In this document: piece after piece, positions 15,100 through 22,912 of the stretch
How the letters are laid out: each line of letters opens with the position of its first letter
Numbering within the stretch: position 1 is the first letter of the stretch
Source of the DNA: JAJCZB01 sp964350195
GTDB taxonomy: Bacteria; Babelota; Babeliae; Babelales; Vermiphilaceae
Assembly (NCBI GenBank): GCA_964350195.1
Contig: CAYGJB010000014.1
Location: 1 to 27,166, forward strand
Length of the DNA: 27,166 nt
Direction: 5' to 3'
Notes under the pieces: generated by a model
What the model was told of the DNA's origin: nothing
The model's database searches: none
What the model saw: only the letters and a program-made list of their open reading frames with translations
Program-made: the position numbers and the translations under genes

Positions 15100-16224
15100 T
15101 TAAATTCTCATGCCACGTTTTTTAGCAAGCTTTAAAGACATATCAAATTGTTTATGATGCTCTCCACCCATACGGGATAAAAGCTCGTAAAAAAAGGCAC
15201 GATCAGCCCCCTTCACCACCGCCTGCTCATGAGCTTCTGCAAGAGCCACAGGATAGCCATATCCTTTTTCTGTTTGATCCAGAATCATAGAAGCAACTAG
15301 ACTCACAAGATGTTCATCTTGAGCAATCCATCCAGGAATCTCCACACGTCCCACTTCAACTCCCACATGCAAATAGAAAAAATGAGGGTGCACCGCAGAA
15401 GGATATTCTCCACTAATTTTTGCATGATTTTTAAACACGTTTGATCGCTGACCTTTTTTTAAGAAAGTACGCACAATACTTCCATCGGAAAAACGAATAA
15501 TTCCTTGCTCGGCAGATTCATTTTTTTCATCAAAGCCACACCGATACGCGCGAATAATATTGATAAATTCACGACTCTTCGGCTTGCTGATATAACTCGC
15601 TGTTAAAATTTTTTTGGTATACAAAGCCATAAGCGAAGCAATATAGCGAGAGAAAAAAAGTTCTTTATAAAGCATATCCTTTGCTTCCAAATGCCAAAAG
15701 ATAAGCGATCCATCGAAAAGCACCAGAAAAGGATTATTTAAAACTTCTTTTTGCAAAGCGAATGATGCCGCTACGCCACCACGAAATTCAAGATCCTGCC
15801 TTTTTCCATTCACCAGTTCTGGCGAAAGCTCAACCATTTGATTATCTTCCAAGCCAGTAAAAATTTCCGGCTCAGAAAAAAGCTTCACCGCTTGAGAACG
15901 TCCATCATAATGAAATGTTACTGTACCAGTATTAATTAAATAGCAAGACACCCCCATATGCCGATCTGGATATATTTGAGAACCATCAACAGAAACCACA
16001 TGATAAGAATCAATTGGTTTAATATCGCAAGACTGATCAAGCTTATCTTGCCAACTAGGCAACGGCCAAGAGACAGATGCCGCTTTTGTCTTTTGCAAAG
16101 TTAAAGGATCAGCACATATTCTCTGCCAATCCTCGTATAATTTTTTAAAAGCCTGCGAATTATCAAGAAAGAGCTCACTCGAGACTCGCTGTATCTCCGA
16201 GTAGAGCTTTACCCTATCAAGCAT
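15100..16224 (-). CDS. nurA: NurA-domain nuclease
   Basis: 374-residue protein with the NurA domain, an RNase H-like fold with metal-dependent 5'-3' exonuclease and endonuclease activity. In archaea NurA works with the HerA translocase in double-strand-break end resection. Evidence: VVSVDGSQ with D80 early in the protein, and LVLFDGSLIFW with D171, the two conserved acidic positions, followed by the family's C-terminal segment with VGRVEIPGWIA. The first 75 residues are helical. ATG 16224 has AGGG suitably placed upstream. It lies 70 bases after sufU on the same strand, but no functional link is obvious. No herA is present in the window. Bacterial NurA proteins are known in scattered lineages; here the family is clear and the partner is unknown. 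Confidence 0.78.
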   Translation of the reverse strand: MLDRVKLYSEIQRVSSELFLDNSQAFKKLYEDWQRICADPLTLQKTKAASVSWPLPSWQDKLDQSCDIKPIDSYHVVSVDGSQIYPDRHMGVSCYLINTGTVTFHYDGRSQAVKLFSEPEIFTGLEDNQMVELSPELVNGKRQDLEFRGGVAASFALQKEVLNNPFLVLFDGSLIFWHLEAKDMLYKELFFSRYIASLMALYTKKILTASYISKPKSREFINIIRAYRCGFDEKNESAEQGIIRFSDGSIVRTFLKKGQRSNVFKNHAKISGEYPSAVHPHFFYLHVGVEVGRVEIPGWIAQDEHLVSLVASMILDQTEKGYGYPVALAEAHEQAVVKGADRAFFYELLSRMGGEHHKQFDMSLKLAKKRGMRI

Positions 16225-16293
16225 ATGTATCCCTACTTATCAAAAAAAATAAAGAACATTAAATACCAAAGTTACTATCAACGGTTCTCCTCT

Positions 16294-16662
16294 TTAACGG
16301 CGTGAGCCAATTGCTTTTTTAAGAGATTCAAGAGATAGTAATGCACATTTAAGACGAGTCGGTCCCAGCTGCATATCAATCATAGCTTGCAAAGTAATGC
16401 TGTCCATTAATTGGACCTCCAGAAGAGTCTTTCCTAAAACATATTCCGTCAGCATCGAGGCAGTAGCCTGACTTATCACACAGCCCGCTCCTTCAAACAT
16501 ACACATCGAAATGCGACCATTATTTACTTTCCCTTGTATAGAAATAGCATCTCCACAGGAGGGATTGATCATACCTGAAAAGATATCAGGCTTTTCAATC
16601 TTTCCTCTATTACGAGGGTTACGATAATGATCCATCAATAATTCTTGGTATAAACTCACCAT
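16294..16662 (-). CDS. sufU: SufU/IscU-type iron-sulfur cluster scaffold
   Basis: 122-residue Fe-S assembly protein: a scaffold or, for SufU, a zinc-dependent sulfur acceptor from the desulfurase SufS. The N-terminal LYQELLMDHYRNPRNRG is diagnostic. The three conserved Cys are C36 (NPSCGD, with D38), C61 (GAGCVISQATASM) and C106 (RLKCALLSLESL). The last segment is closer to SufU (RxKCATL) than to IscU (LHCSxLA), but the short length and lack of a clear SufU insertion before C106 leave the subtype open. An in-frame ATG at 16692 would add 10 residues. I chose 16662 because the family begins there and 16692 has no ribosome-binding site; the GGAT before 16662 is itself weak. No sufS, sufBCD or iscS is adjacent. 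Confidence 0.85.
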   Translation of the reverse strand: MVSLYQELLMDHYRNPRNRGKIEKPDIFSGMINPSCGDAISIQGKVNNGRISMCMFEGAGCVISQATASMLTEYVLGKTLLEVQLMDSITLQAMIDMQLGPTRLKCALLSLESLKKAIGSRR

Positions 16663-16876
16663 ATATCCACAATAGACTTCAGACCTATACATTTTAAATA
16701 CATCAAAACTAAAGTTGCTAGTGATGCACGCAGGGCTTAAAAGCCCTGGCTTCGAGCTTAATGAATTGGCCCATTCATCCCCGGCCTTAAAAGGCCACGG
16801 TTTTCTGGGCGGAAAGTGAAAAATACTATTGGGCTTACCGCCACCTGCATTTCCATAAAGACCATTCTACCAAGCC
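16663..16876. other. Hairpin-rich, GC-richer intergenic segment
   Basis: This gap lies between the sensor protein's stop and sufU. From 16721 to about 16840 it is visibly richer in G and C than its surroundings. It contains three successive hairpins and, on the minus strand, a long stop-free frame continuous with sufU but lacking an ATG before 16692. It is probably not coding. See the separate entry for the possible insertion-sequence end. Confidence 0.5.
16721..16800 (-). mobile_element. Possible IS200/IS605-type right-end remnant
   Basis: Read on the minus strand: a GGCCTT-TT-AAGGCC hairpin (16796-16783), then GGGGATGAATGGGCC, a small TGAAT/ATTCA hairpin, then CGAAGCC and the hairpin AGGGCTT-TT-AAGCCCT (16747-16732), ending in TCAC at 16724-16721. 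The order (hairpin, GGGATGAATGG, GAAGCC, apical hairpin, TCAC tip) resembles the right ends and omega-RNA tails of tnpB-bearing IS200/IS605 elements as I remember them. No tnpA or tnpB is present, so it would be a relic. Alternatively these are just stem-loops ending the upstream gene. Confidence 0.3.
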
Positions 16877-19800
16877 TTAATGATAAAAAGCAAAAGCGGA
16901 AATAAGAAACCAAAAAGCTAACTGAACAGGCCAGAAAAGTATTTTAATAATAAGGTTTATTCTCTGCATATTTCTTCTATTTTGCAACAAACCATGAATG
17001 ATTAAAAGCAGTATAGTGAGGTAGGACAAAAATATTAAATATTCTAAATAGAGAATGCCTTCATACGGGTAATTGTTTCGTAGATTTCCATGTAAAATAA
17101 TTATTGAAAAAAGAAGGCCAGTAAATGGCACAATCGATTGACTTAGGCTTATATCTTTAATTTGCATAGCAATAAGCTTACTGAAAAGTGCATAAAGAGC
17201 AAAAAGAATGACCAACAAAGGTATAATATAAACAATAAGAGCGTTTAAGGCGTCTCGAGAGAGCAGTATATTAAAATAAAGTTGAATATCACTGCCAGCA
17301 TCTTCTAGTGATGAAAGCCCCAGTGTTGTTTCTTGATGAAATTTTTTAAAACTAAAGAATGTTTTGTCTATATCAAAGCCAGGTAGCTTAAAACTATGCG
17401 ATATGCCGAGCCATGTGTTAGCTCTCTCTTTTTGATAAGCAAGCAGATCGGGCACAAGCGTAATAGCTTTATTCATATCTTTTGAAGTAAATGGAATACT
17501 AACACGCCTCTTATCAAACGGATAATTTGAATAGTTGAATGCCTCTTTTAGTGTAGCCTCAATTTTCCATCCCGTTGTTTCTTGCATATCGTTTTTTTCA
17601 TAAAACTCTATCTTTTCATTAAACCTATCTGCTTCCGGAAAACGGAATCCTTTAGCGACAGCTGGTATATTTTTTCTAAATGTTTCCCATACATATCCGG
17701 TAAATGAAAAATGATTAACATCAGGAAAATTTAAAGCATATAAGAATATGCCCGTAGGTATAATAATCAATGCCTCATTTTTACTCTTTGCTACCTCTTT
17801 CTGCTCATTCAAATAAGCGTTCAATGTTGTTTCGCTCGAGATAACTGTTTCATTTGATTTAATCTGATAGTCCTTCTCGCTTCTCACTAATGCCCATATA
17901 CCACACAGCCCACTAAACAATATTAGGCTGCTTACAATAGAAAAATAGTATAGTTGTCTATCTAAGATGTTTGATAGTAGTCGACAGACAAGAAAAGCTA
18001 ACATACAAAGAAAACTAACAAGAACAACAATGAAAAGAATAAAATAACTGTGGGCATCTTTCTGGTTAAGTAGAATCTCACTTTCTAAAAATGAAAGTGT
18101 TATAGTCCAATGAGTCTGAGGAATGATCTCATGGAATATCCACACCTTATGACCAGAGTCTAAATAGGAATCTCCACCAGACTGTTTATTAAATTTTTTG
18201 TAAATAGTATACAACCCTTTATTTGCCTGCTCTTGAGCAATATCAAATATTGATTTTTTTGACATAACCAATGCCGGTATCGGATGATAAACATATAGTC
18301 CTTTATCCGATACTATCGAACCATACCCCGTCTCTCCCATAAACAGTTTTTGAGCTATGGCATTCGACTGGTTAGTAATGTTATAAACTCCGGTTACTAC
18401 ACCCGCAACTAATTGGACATTACCTCTTTTCGTATAGAATGGCACAACATATTGAAGGAGAAGTGCGTTATTTTTACTATCTCGCACAGGATTTAACCAC
18501 ATGGCTTCCTGTTTAAGCGCTGCCTTGTACCAGGATGATGGTACATTTAGTTGTGTAAATTCAGGGCTCCCTTCTATCTCAGTTGCTTTATAAGTATTGC
18601 CATCTTTTGATACGTTGATTCCATGAATCTTGTTTGCTCCATGTTCTGAATCAGGTTCGAGTATAATCATAAGCGAAGATAATAATGGATTTTCATTTAA
18701 GTCTCGTTCAGTTCGAATGATAAGATCCTCTTTCTTAAGCCTATTATGAGAAAGATCATCTGCAATTGATTGAACTCGTTGAGCCACATTAACTAGTTGC
18801 CTATTTATTTGTTCTGCAGCAGATTTAACTTTTGATTGTGCCACCGTACAGGCATGGGCTAATGTTTGTGATCGCAACCTATAATAATTAGTTGCAACAA
18901 AAGATCCTGCTATGGCTGTTGCTAGCAAGAGTATAATGAGTATCAAAGTCCCATAACTCATCGTTTTAAAAAAAAATAGCTTCTCACGTATTCTTTTTCT
19001 ATACATCACTATAATTGCACTCAAGAGCATTAAAAATATAGTGAGAACTAAAATCGATAAATAATAGAGGAAGTAAAGAGGTGTCAACGCTTCATTACGA
19101 TCCATTTTCAATTCGATTCCCCATCGTGACATAACGCTATATGTCCAGGCACTTATGGTGATGCTGCCTCTATAGTCTGTTGCTACACCAAAGCCCCTCT
19201 CTCCTCGAACACTTCGCTGAATAGGAAGAACAGGATCCCCTTCTACTTGTTCAATGATATTAAAGGTTATATCAGGGTCAAACCTCGTAGGAGCTATTAT
19301 TTGAGCTCCTCCTTTTACTTCCTGTCCCAACACTACCTCACCAGTCTTTCCTAAATCGAAGTAGTTATTTGTTATTTTGAACAGTTGATCTTGATCGATT
19401 TGAGCAGCAAGAATCCCGATAAATTTTTTATCCAAAAATATGGGAACCATCTGATACATCGTTTGCTCATTTAATAAGTCATCTTTCACGAATGAAGAAA
19501 CATTTGATGTCAGGCTAAGTCTTGTTATTTGAAAGCAATGTGAAATGCTTCTATGTAAATGTTTTGAATCCATAAGATTCATAGAGGCAAATACTTTTTT
19601 ATGTACACTAGAAAAACAAACGATGCCATTCGGATCTATGAGCAGCATATCTCTAAAGTTATGTGTCTTCTGGAATGAATCCAACAGAATTTCCAATGCT
19701 TGATCAATAATGAGATTCTGCATAACATCAGTAACTTTTTTATGTGCGCTTAACACAAGTAACTCTTCTTTTGTTTGCATAAGATAAGTATCAACCTGCA

Positions 19801-19966
19801 AAGCTCGATCCATCGCTATGCTCAGCAAATGCCTTTGAGTTGAGGGAATGCGTGCTATACTAAGATAGATGTATGCACCGAAAAAAAACGACGCAATAAA
19901 CCCTAAGCTTAATACCAAAAAGATTAAACTCTTGTGAAAGCTACGTCTCATGGTTAAGCGCTCCAT
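16877..19966 (-). CDS. Multi-pass membrane protein with three extracytoplasmic sensor regions, no output domain
   Basis: 1029-residue protein. Predicted layout: membrane segment (13-35); Cache-like sensor (about 36-290, with GKTGEVVLG and VRGERGFG); segments near 297-322 and 340-362; a second double-Cache-like sensor (about 363-640, with MGETGYGSIVSDKG then YVYHP, and VPFYTKRGNVQLVAGVV); segments near 641-664 and 672-694; a third extracytoplasmic region (about 695-905) that I do not recognise; and four C-terminal segments (about 909-930, 944-958, 970-994, 1003-1028). Cache domains bind small ligands ahead of kinases, cyclases or chemotaxis modules, yet no HAMP, kinase, GGDEF, EAL or receiver domain is visible. 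The start overlaps the end of the binding-protein gene by 13 bases, so the pair is translationally coupled. ATG 19951 is an alternative start. Confidence 0.75.
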   Translation of the reverse strand: MERLTMRRSFHKSLIFLVLSLGFIASFFFGAYIYLSIARIPSTQRHLLSIAMDRALQVDTYLMQTKEELLVLSAHKKVTDVMQNLIIDQALEILLDSFQKTHNFRDMLLIDPNGIVCFSSVHKKVFASMNLMDSKHLHRSISHCFQITRLSLTSNVSSFVKDDLLNEQTMYQMVPIFLDKKFIGILAAQIDQDQLFKITNNYFDLGKTGEVVLGQEVKGGAQIIAPTRFDPDITFNIIEQVEGDPVLPIQRSVRGERGFGVATDYRGSITISAWTYSVMSRWGIELKMDRNEALTPLYFLYYLSILVLTIFLMLLSAIIVMYRKRIREKLFFFKTMSYGTLILIILLLATAIAGSFVATNYYRLRSQTLAHACTVAQSKVKSAAEQINRQLVNVAQRVQSIADDLSHNRLKKEDLIIRTERDLNENPLLSSLMIILEPDSEHGANKIHGINVSKDGNTYKATEIEGSPEFTQLNVPSSWYKAALKQEAMWLNPVRDSKNNALLLQYVVPFYTKRGNVQLVAGVVTGVYNITNQSNAIAQKLFMGETGYGSIVSDKGLYVYHPIPALVMSKKSIFDIAQEQANKGLYTIYKKFNKQSGGDSYLDSGHKVWIFHEIIPQTHWTITLSFLESEILLNQKDAHSYFILFIVVLVSFLCMLAFLVCRLLSNILDRQLYYFSIVSSLILFSGLCGIWALVRSEKDYQIKSNETVISSETTLNAYLNEQKEVAKSKNEALIIIPTGIFLYALNFPDVNHFSFTGYVWETFRKNIPAVAKGFRFPEADRFNEKIEFYEKNDMQETTGWKIEATLKEAFNYSNYPFDKRRVSIPFTSKDMNKAITLVPDLLAYQKERANTWLGISHSFKLPGFDIDKTFFSFKKFHQETTLGLSSLEDAGSDIQLYFNILLSRDALNALIVYIIPLLVILFALYALFSKLIAMQIKDISLSQSIVPFTGLLFSIIILHGNLRNNYPYEGILYLEYLIFLSYLTILLLIIHGLLQNRRNMQRINLIIKILFWPVQLAFWFLISAFAFYH

Positions 19967-21204
19967 TTATTACCCCATTTCTTATAGAGCGATAAAAGAA
20001 ACTGGTTCCATTGCTCTTTTGAGCGATAAAATGTTGGATAACTAATAGGCGATATAGCCTGCCCAGAATCAAAGATAATATTATATTGCCCATTTGATTG
20101 TATTTTTGCGATATAGATTGTCTTCCATGTTTGCATGTATTGAGGAGAAATAGTAACTATTCCTTCAGGAGCATTAAAGCTCTGGTTCTTCATATGAGAT
20201 CGTACTCTATCCACCTCAAAAGTACCTATCTCCCCTACTGTTTGAGCCCAAAGATGCACCGCAAAATATGACGCCTCCATCATATCATTTACCAATCTAT
20301 CCTTACCAAATAATGCTTTAAACTTTTTTATAAAGTCACGGTTTACACCTCTATCGATTGACTGAAAGTAATTTGATACACTATAGTCTCCTATCATAGT
20401 TTCAACCTCAAAATGCTGAAGCATAAGCTCTGAAAAGCTACATGTTATAGTAGGAATTCTTTCAGGTGTAATTCCTACCGCTCGTAGCTGCTTGAAAAAG
20501 GGTATATTTGCTATAGTTGTTACTATATTATTAATAATTACCTCTGGCTTAGCTTCTATTATTTTTTGAATAATTGGCGATACATTATCGCTATTCATCG
20601 GAATATATTCTTCACCCACTATCATTCCACCAAGAGAAGTTAATACTTCTTTCATAATCTCATGGATTGCACGTGGATATATAAAGTCTGAGCCTACAAA
20701 GAAGAACCTCTTCCCTAGATTGTTAAAGGCCCATGTAATTGCTGGAATTGATTGCTGATTTGATGTACCACCTAAATAAATAATATTGGGAGACTCTTCA
20801 AGTCCTTCAAACTGAACAGGGTATAGCAATAAATGATTATGCTTCTCTACAATCTCTTTTACTTGTTTTCTACTTGATGAAGTCCAGCAACCGAAAAGGA
20901 CCGGCACTCTTTTATCACGTATAAGCATCTCTGCTTCCTCTCTGAATACCTCATCATCTGTCTTGCCATCAACAACAATAGCTTCAATCTTCTTTCCTAG
21001 AACTCCCCCTTTTTTATTGATCTCATCAATCGCAAGTAGCATCGCATCTTTTGCCTGAGACTCTAGATGCTTCATTGTTCCAGATAATGAGAATAAAATT
21101 CCAACAGGAATGGTAGATGATACTTTATTTTTTATAAAATAGAGCGTTAGGCCAAGCAATATGCCAACGACCAGAAGCAAGCCCATTGTTCTTTTTATAT
21201 ACAT
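19954..21204 (-). CDS. UrtA/FmdD-like periplasmic substrate-binding protein
   Basis: 416-residue type I periplasmic binding protein of the branched-chain amino acid/urea/short-chain amide group. After a signal-anchor-like segment (about 8-24) the mature domain begins with IPVGILFSLSGTM, then DAMLLAIDEINKKGGVLGKK, FGCWTSSSRK, and LLLYPVQFEG followed by NIIYLG, all hallmarks of UrtA/AmiC-like proteins. There is no Cys for lipid attachment; the hydrophobic N terminus may stay uncleaved and hold the protein in the inner membrane. No urtBCDE or other ABC genes follow. The next gene is a multi-sensor membrane protein overlapping by 13 bases, so a sensing rather than transport role is likely. AmiC in Pseudomonas is a precedent for a member of this fold acting as a regulator. 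The ligand is unknown. Confidence 0.85.
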   Translation of the reverse strand: MYIKRTMGLLLVVGILLGLTLYFIKNKVSSTIPVGILFSLSGTMKHLESQAKDAMLLAIDEINKKGGVLGKKIEAIVVDGKTDDEVFREEAEMLIRDKRVPVLFGCWTSSSRKQVKEIVEKHNHLLLYPVQFEGLEESPNIIYLGGTSNQQSIPAITWAFNNLGKRFFFVGSDFIYPRAIHEIMKEVLTSLGGMIVGEEYIPMNSDNVSPIIQKIIEAKPEVIINNIVTTIANIPFFKQLRAVGITPERIPTITCSFSELMLQHFEVETMIGDYSVSNYFQSIDRGVNRDFIKKFKALFGKDRLVNDMMEASYFAVHLWAQTVGEIGTFEVDRVRSHMKNQSFNAPEGIVTISPQYMQTWKTIYIAKIQSNGQYNIIFDSGQAISPISYPTFYRSKEQWNQFLLSLYKKWGNKWSA

Positions 21205-21543
21205 AGAATTATCATCCCATAAGAATTTTGCTAATAAATCTAAAAAAAGTGCTGAGAAAAAGCAAGAAGTTACAATCCAGCCCGTTGCTTATACGTATCC
21301 CTCTGACTATTCCCATAAGAACAATAAGATGATTGATGAGCTCTTCTCTTTTGCTCTAAAGGATTTTTAAACTGTATCCACTCCTGGTAGCACTATGCCC
21401 TACAGATAGCAGTTCTGTCTTGAGTTTATCTCAAAAAAATTTATAAAGAACACATAATAGAAATCACCCGCTTTTGACAAATAGACACAATTACTTTAGA
21501 ATAAAGACAAATGGGACTCATCTGAATACATGGAGGTCTATGA
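21205..21543. other. 339-base divergent intergenic region
   Basis: It separates the minus-strand binding-protein gene from the plus-strand HAD genes. The right end holds a strong promoter (21474-21502) and a GGAGGT ribosome-binding site at 21532-21537. I see no convincing promoter for the minus-strand gene. A plus-strand frame over 21161-21370 has no family resemblance or ribosome-binding site and is not called. Confidence 0.6.
21474..21502 (+). promoter_or_regulatory. Near-consensus sigma70 promoter for the HAD genes
   Basis: TTGACA (21474-21479), exact consensus -35, 17-base spacer, TAGAAT (21497-21502), one mismatch. The start would be near 21509, giving a 35-base leader with GGAGGT 6 bases before ATG 21544. 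It is the best promoter match in the window. Confidence 0.75.
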
Positions 21544-22428
21544 ATGAAGATTATGCGCCTTATACTGTCCACTATTTTCAGTTCCTTTACTTTTTTTATC
21601 GCCAGTTCGCTTTATACAGGCATAGCTACAAGCCAAAAAGAGCTCAAAAATGAAAAGCCTGCCATTGTATTTGATCTAGGCGGTGTTCTTTTTCACACTA
21701 AAAAATTTAATTTTTTCTTCTCTCAGCTTGGCTTTCGCGCTCTTGCCTATGCCTCAAACTTGAAAAAACGTTGGTTTAATTTGCTTGAGAAAATAGCAAA
21801 AGAAAACAATCATCAATATTCACTCTCAGTTGAAATAAAAGACGATGCAGGAGACGTTCTTCCAAGCTATATGCTTGAATGGCTAACCGGTTATCGATCA
21901 AACCAAGAAATTTGCGATGAAGTATGTGCATGTATCAAAAAAAATCCGGACTGGTTTGGCCCTGGAGAAAAACAGCTCATGCTTAATATGGCTCATGGAA
22001 TTTTTATTGCTGACCAATTTCTTTCTACGCAATACGTTATCGATGACACTGTTAAATTAATAAAAAAATTAAAAAAGAACGGTTATCCCCTCTATATTCT
22101 TTCAAACTGGGATAAAGAAACATTTGATAGAATGACTAAAAAATATCCCGCTCTTTTTGCATTGTTTGATGGGTTTGTTGTCTCAGGCTATCAACATAAA
22201 GCTAAACCTGATCTTGAAATGTATAAAGAGCTTGAGTCTCTGTATCCTCATAGCAACTACGTTCTCATTGATAATCAAAAAGATAACATATCTGCTGCAA
22301 AAGAATGCGGCTGGTTTGGTATTGAAACTAAAACAGCTTCTCTTGATAGGAAGTTGATATACAGTGAGATAAAAAATATAACTGATGCAATCGCTCAAGA
22401 ATCAGATAAGCTTAAAATCATCTCTTGA
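21544..22428 (+). CDS. HAD-superfamily hydrolase with signal peptide
   Basis: 294-residue haloacid-dehalogenase-like protein. A hydrophobic signal-type N terminus (about 1-29) precedes the catalytic core. Motif I is D44-L-G-G-V-L with Gly in place of the second Asp, as in the YihX subgroup (DLGNV). Motif II is ILSN with S187, motif III is the Lys in HKAKPD, and motif IV is VLIDNQ. About 140 residues between motifs I and II form a helical cap, as in subfamily I. A sugar-phosphate phosphatase acting outside the cytoplasm is a reasonable guess, but no substrate is implied by the sequence. GGAGGT lies 6 bases before the ATG; another ATG at 21540 is out of frame. A second HAD gene follows 14 bases later, suggesting tandem duplication with divergence. 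Confidence 0.8.
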   Translation: MKIMRLILSTIFSSFTFFIASSLYTGIATSQKELKNEKPAIVFDLGGVLFHTKKFNFFFSQLGFRALAYASNLKKRWFNLLEKIAKENNHQYSLSVEIKDDAGDVLPSYMLEWLTGYRSNQEICDEVCACIKKNPDWFGPGEKQLMLNMAHGIFIADQFLSTQYVIDDTVKLIKKLKKNGYPLYILSNWDKETFDRMTKKYPALFALFDGFVVSGYQHKAKPDLEMYKELESLYPHSNYVLIDNQKDNISAAKECGWFGIETKTASLDRKLIYSEIKNITDAIAQESDKLKIIS

Positions 22429-22442
22429 TAAGGCCTATTATT

Positions 22443-22910
22443 ATGAAAAGACAAAACAACTACTCAATCATATTCGATCTCAATGACGTAATTTTTGCGT
22501 TGCATACTGATTACCGAAACGTTGAACAAATGTTCACTGTAATCAAAGAAGGACTTGAGCTCATTCTAAAATGTCATGCCCCCGTAGACGAGCATGGCAA
22601 GCGTAGACATAAGCTGTATGTATTATCAAATGCAAATCATGAGTTCCATCACTACTTTATAACCAATCACGCCGATATTTTTGGCTATTTCGATGGGATT
22701 GTAACACGAAGCACCTGCGGCTACTCAAAGCCTGATGCCAAAGCTTTTTATCACATTATTGAGCGGTATAAGCTTGATCCCAAAGAGTGTATCTTTATCG
22801 ACGATAAGGAAGTAAATGTCCTTACGGCTCGTACTATTGGTATGAACGGCATCATCTGCGATGATCATAAAAATGTTACGCAAGAACTGAAGAAGCTAAA
22901 CGTTTTTTAA
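22443..22910 (+). CDS. Small capless HAD-superfamily protein
   Basis: 155-residue HAD-like protein, cytosolic (no signal peptide). Motif I is FDLNDVIF with D12 as the likely nucleophile and Asn14 where phosphatases have the acid/base Asp. Motif II is VLSN near residue 61, only about 49 residues on, so the cap domain seen in the preceding gene is absent. Motif III is the Lys of GYSKPD, and motif IV is FIDDKEVNV. The end matches its neighbour in layout, suggesting a shortened paralogue. With the second Asp changed it may be a poor phosphatase or a binding protein. An in-frame TTG at 22425 overlaps the previous stop; I chose ATG 22443, which has AAGG 9 bases upstream. It probably shares the promoter at 21474. 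Confidence 0.8.
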   Translation: MKRQNNYSIIFDLNDVIFALHTDYRNVEQMFTVIKEGLELILKCHAPVDEHGKRRHKLYVLSNANHEFHHYFITNHADIFGYFDGIVTRSTCGYSKPDAKAFYHIIERYKLDPKECIFIDDKEVNVLTARTIGMNGIICDDHKNVTQELKKLNVF

Positions 22911-22912
22911 TT

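Noticed and set aside
16663..16863. N-terminally extended sufU or separate small protein in the open frame upstream of it
   Set aside because: The frame is stop-free but has no ATG before 16692 and no ribosome-binding site; the SufU family begins at the 16662 start.
19954..21204. Urea ABC transporter operon
   Set aside because: Only the binding-protein component is present; no permease or ATPase genes lie on either side.
21161..21370. 69-residue plus-strand open frame overlapping the start of the binding-protein gene
   Set aside because: No ribosome-binding site, no family resemblance, and antisense overlap with a well-supported gene.
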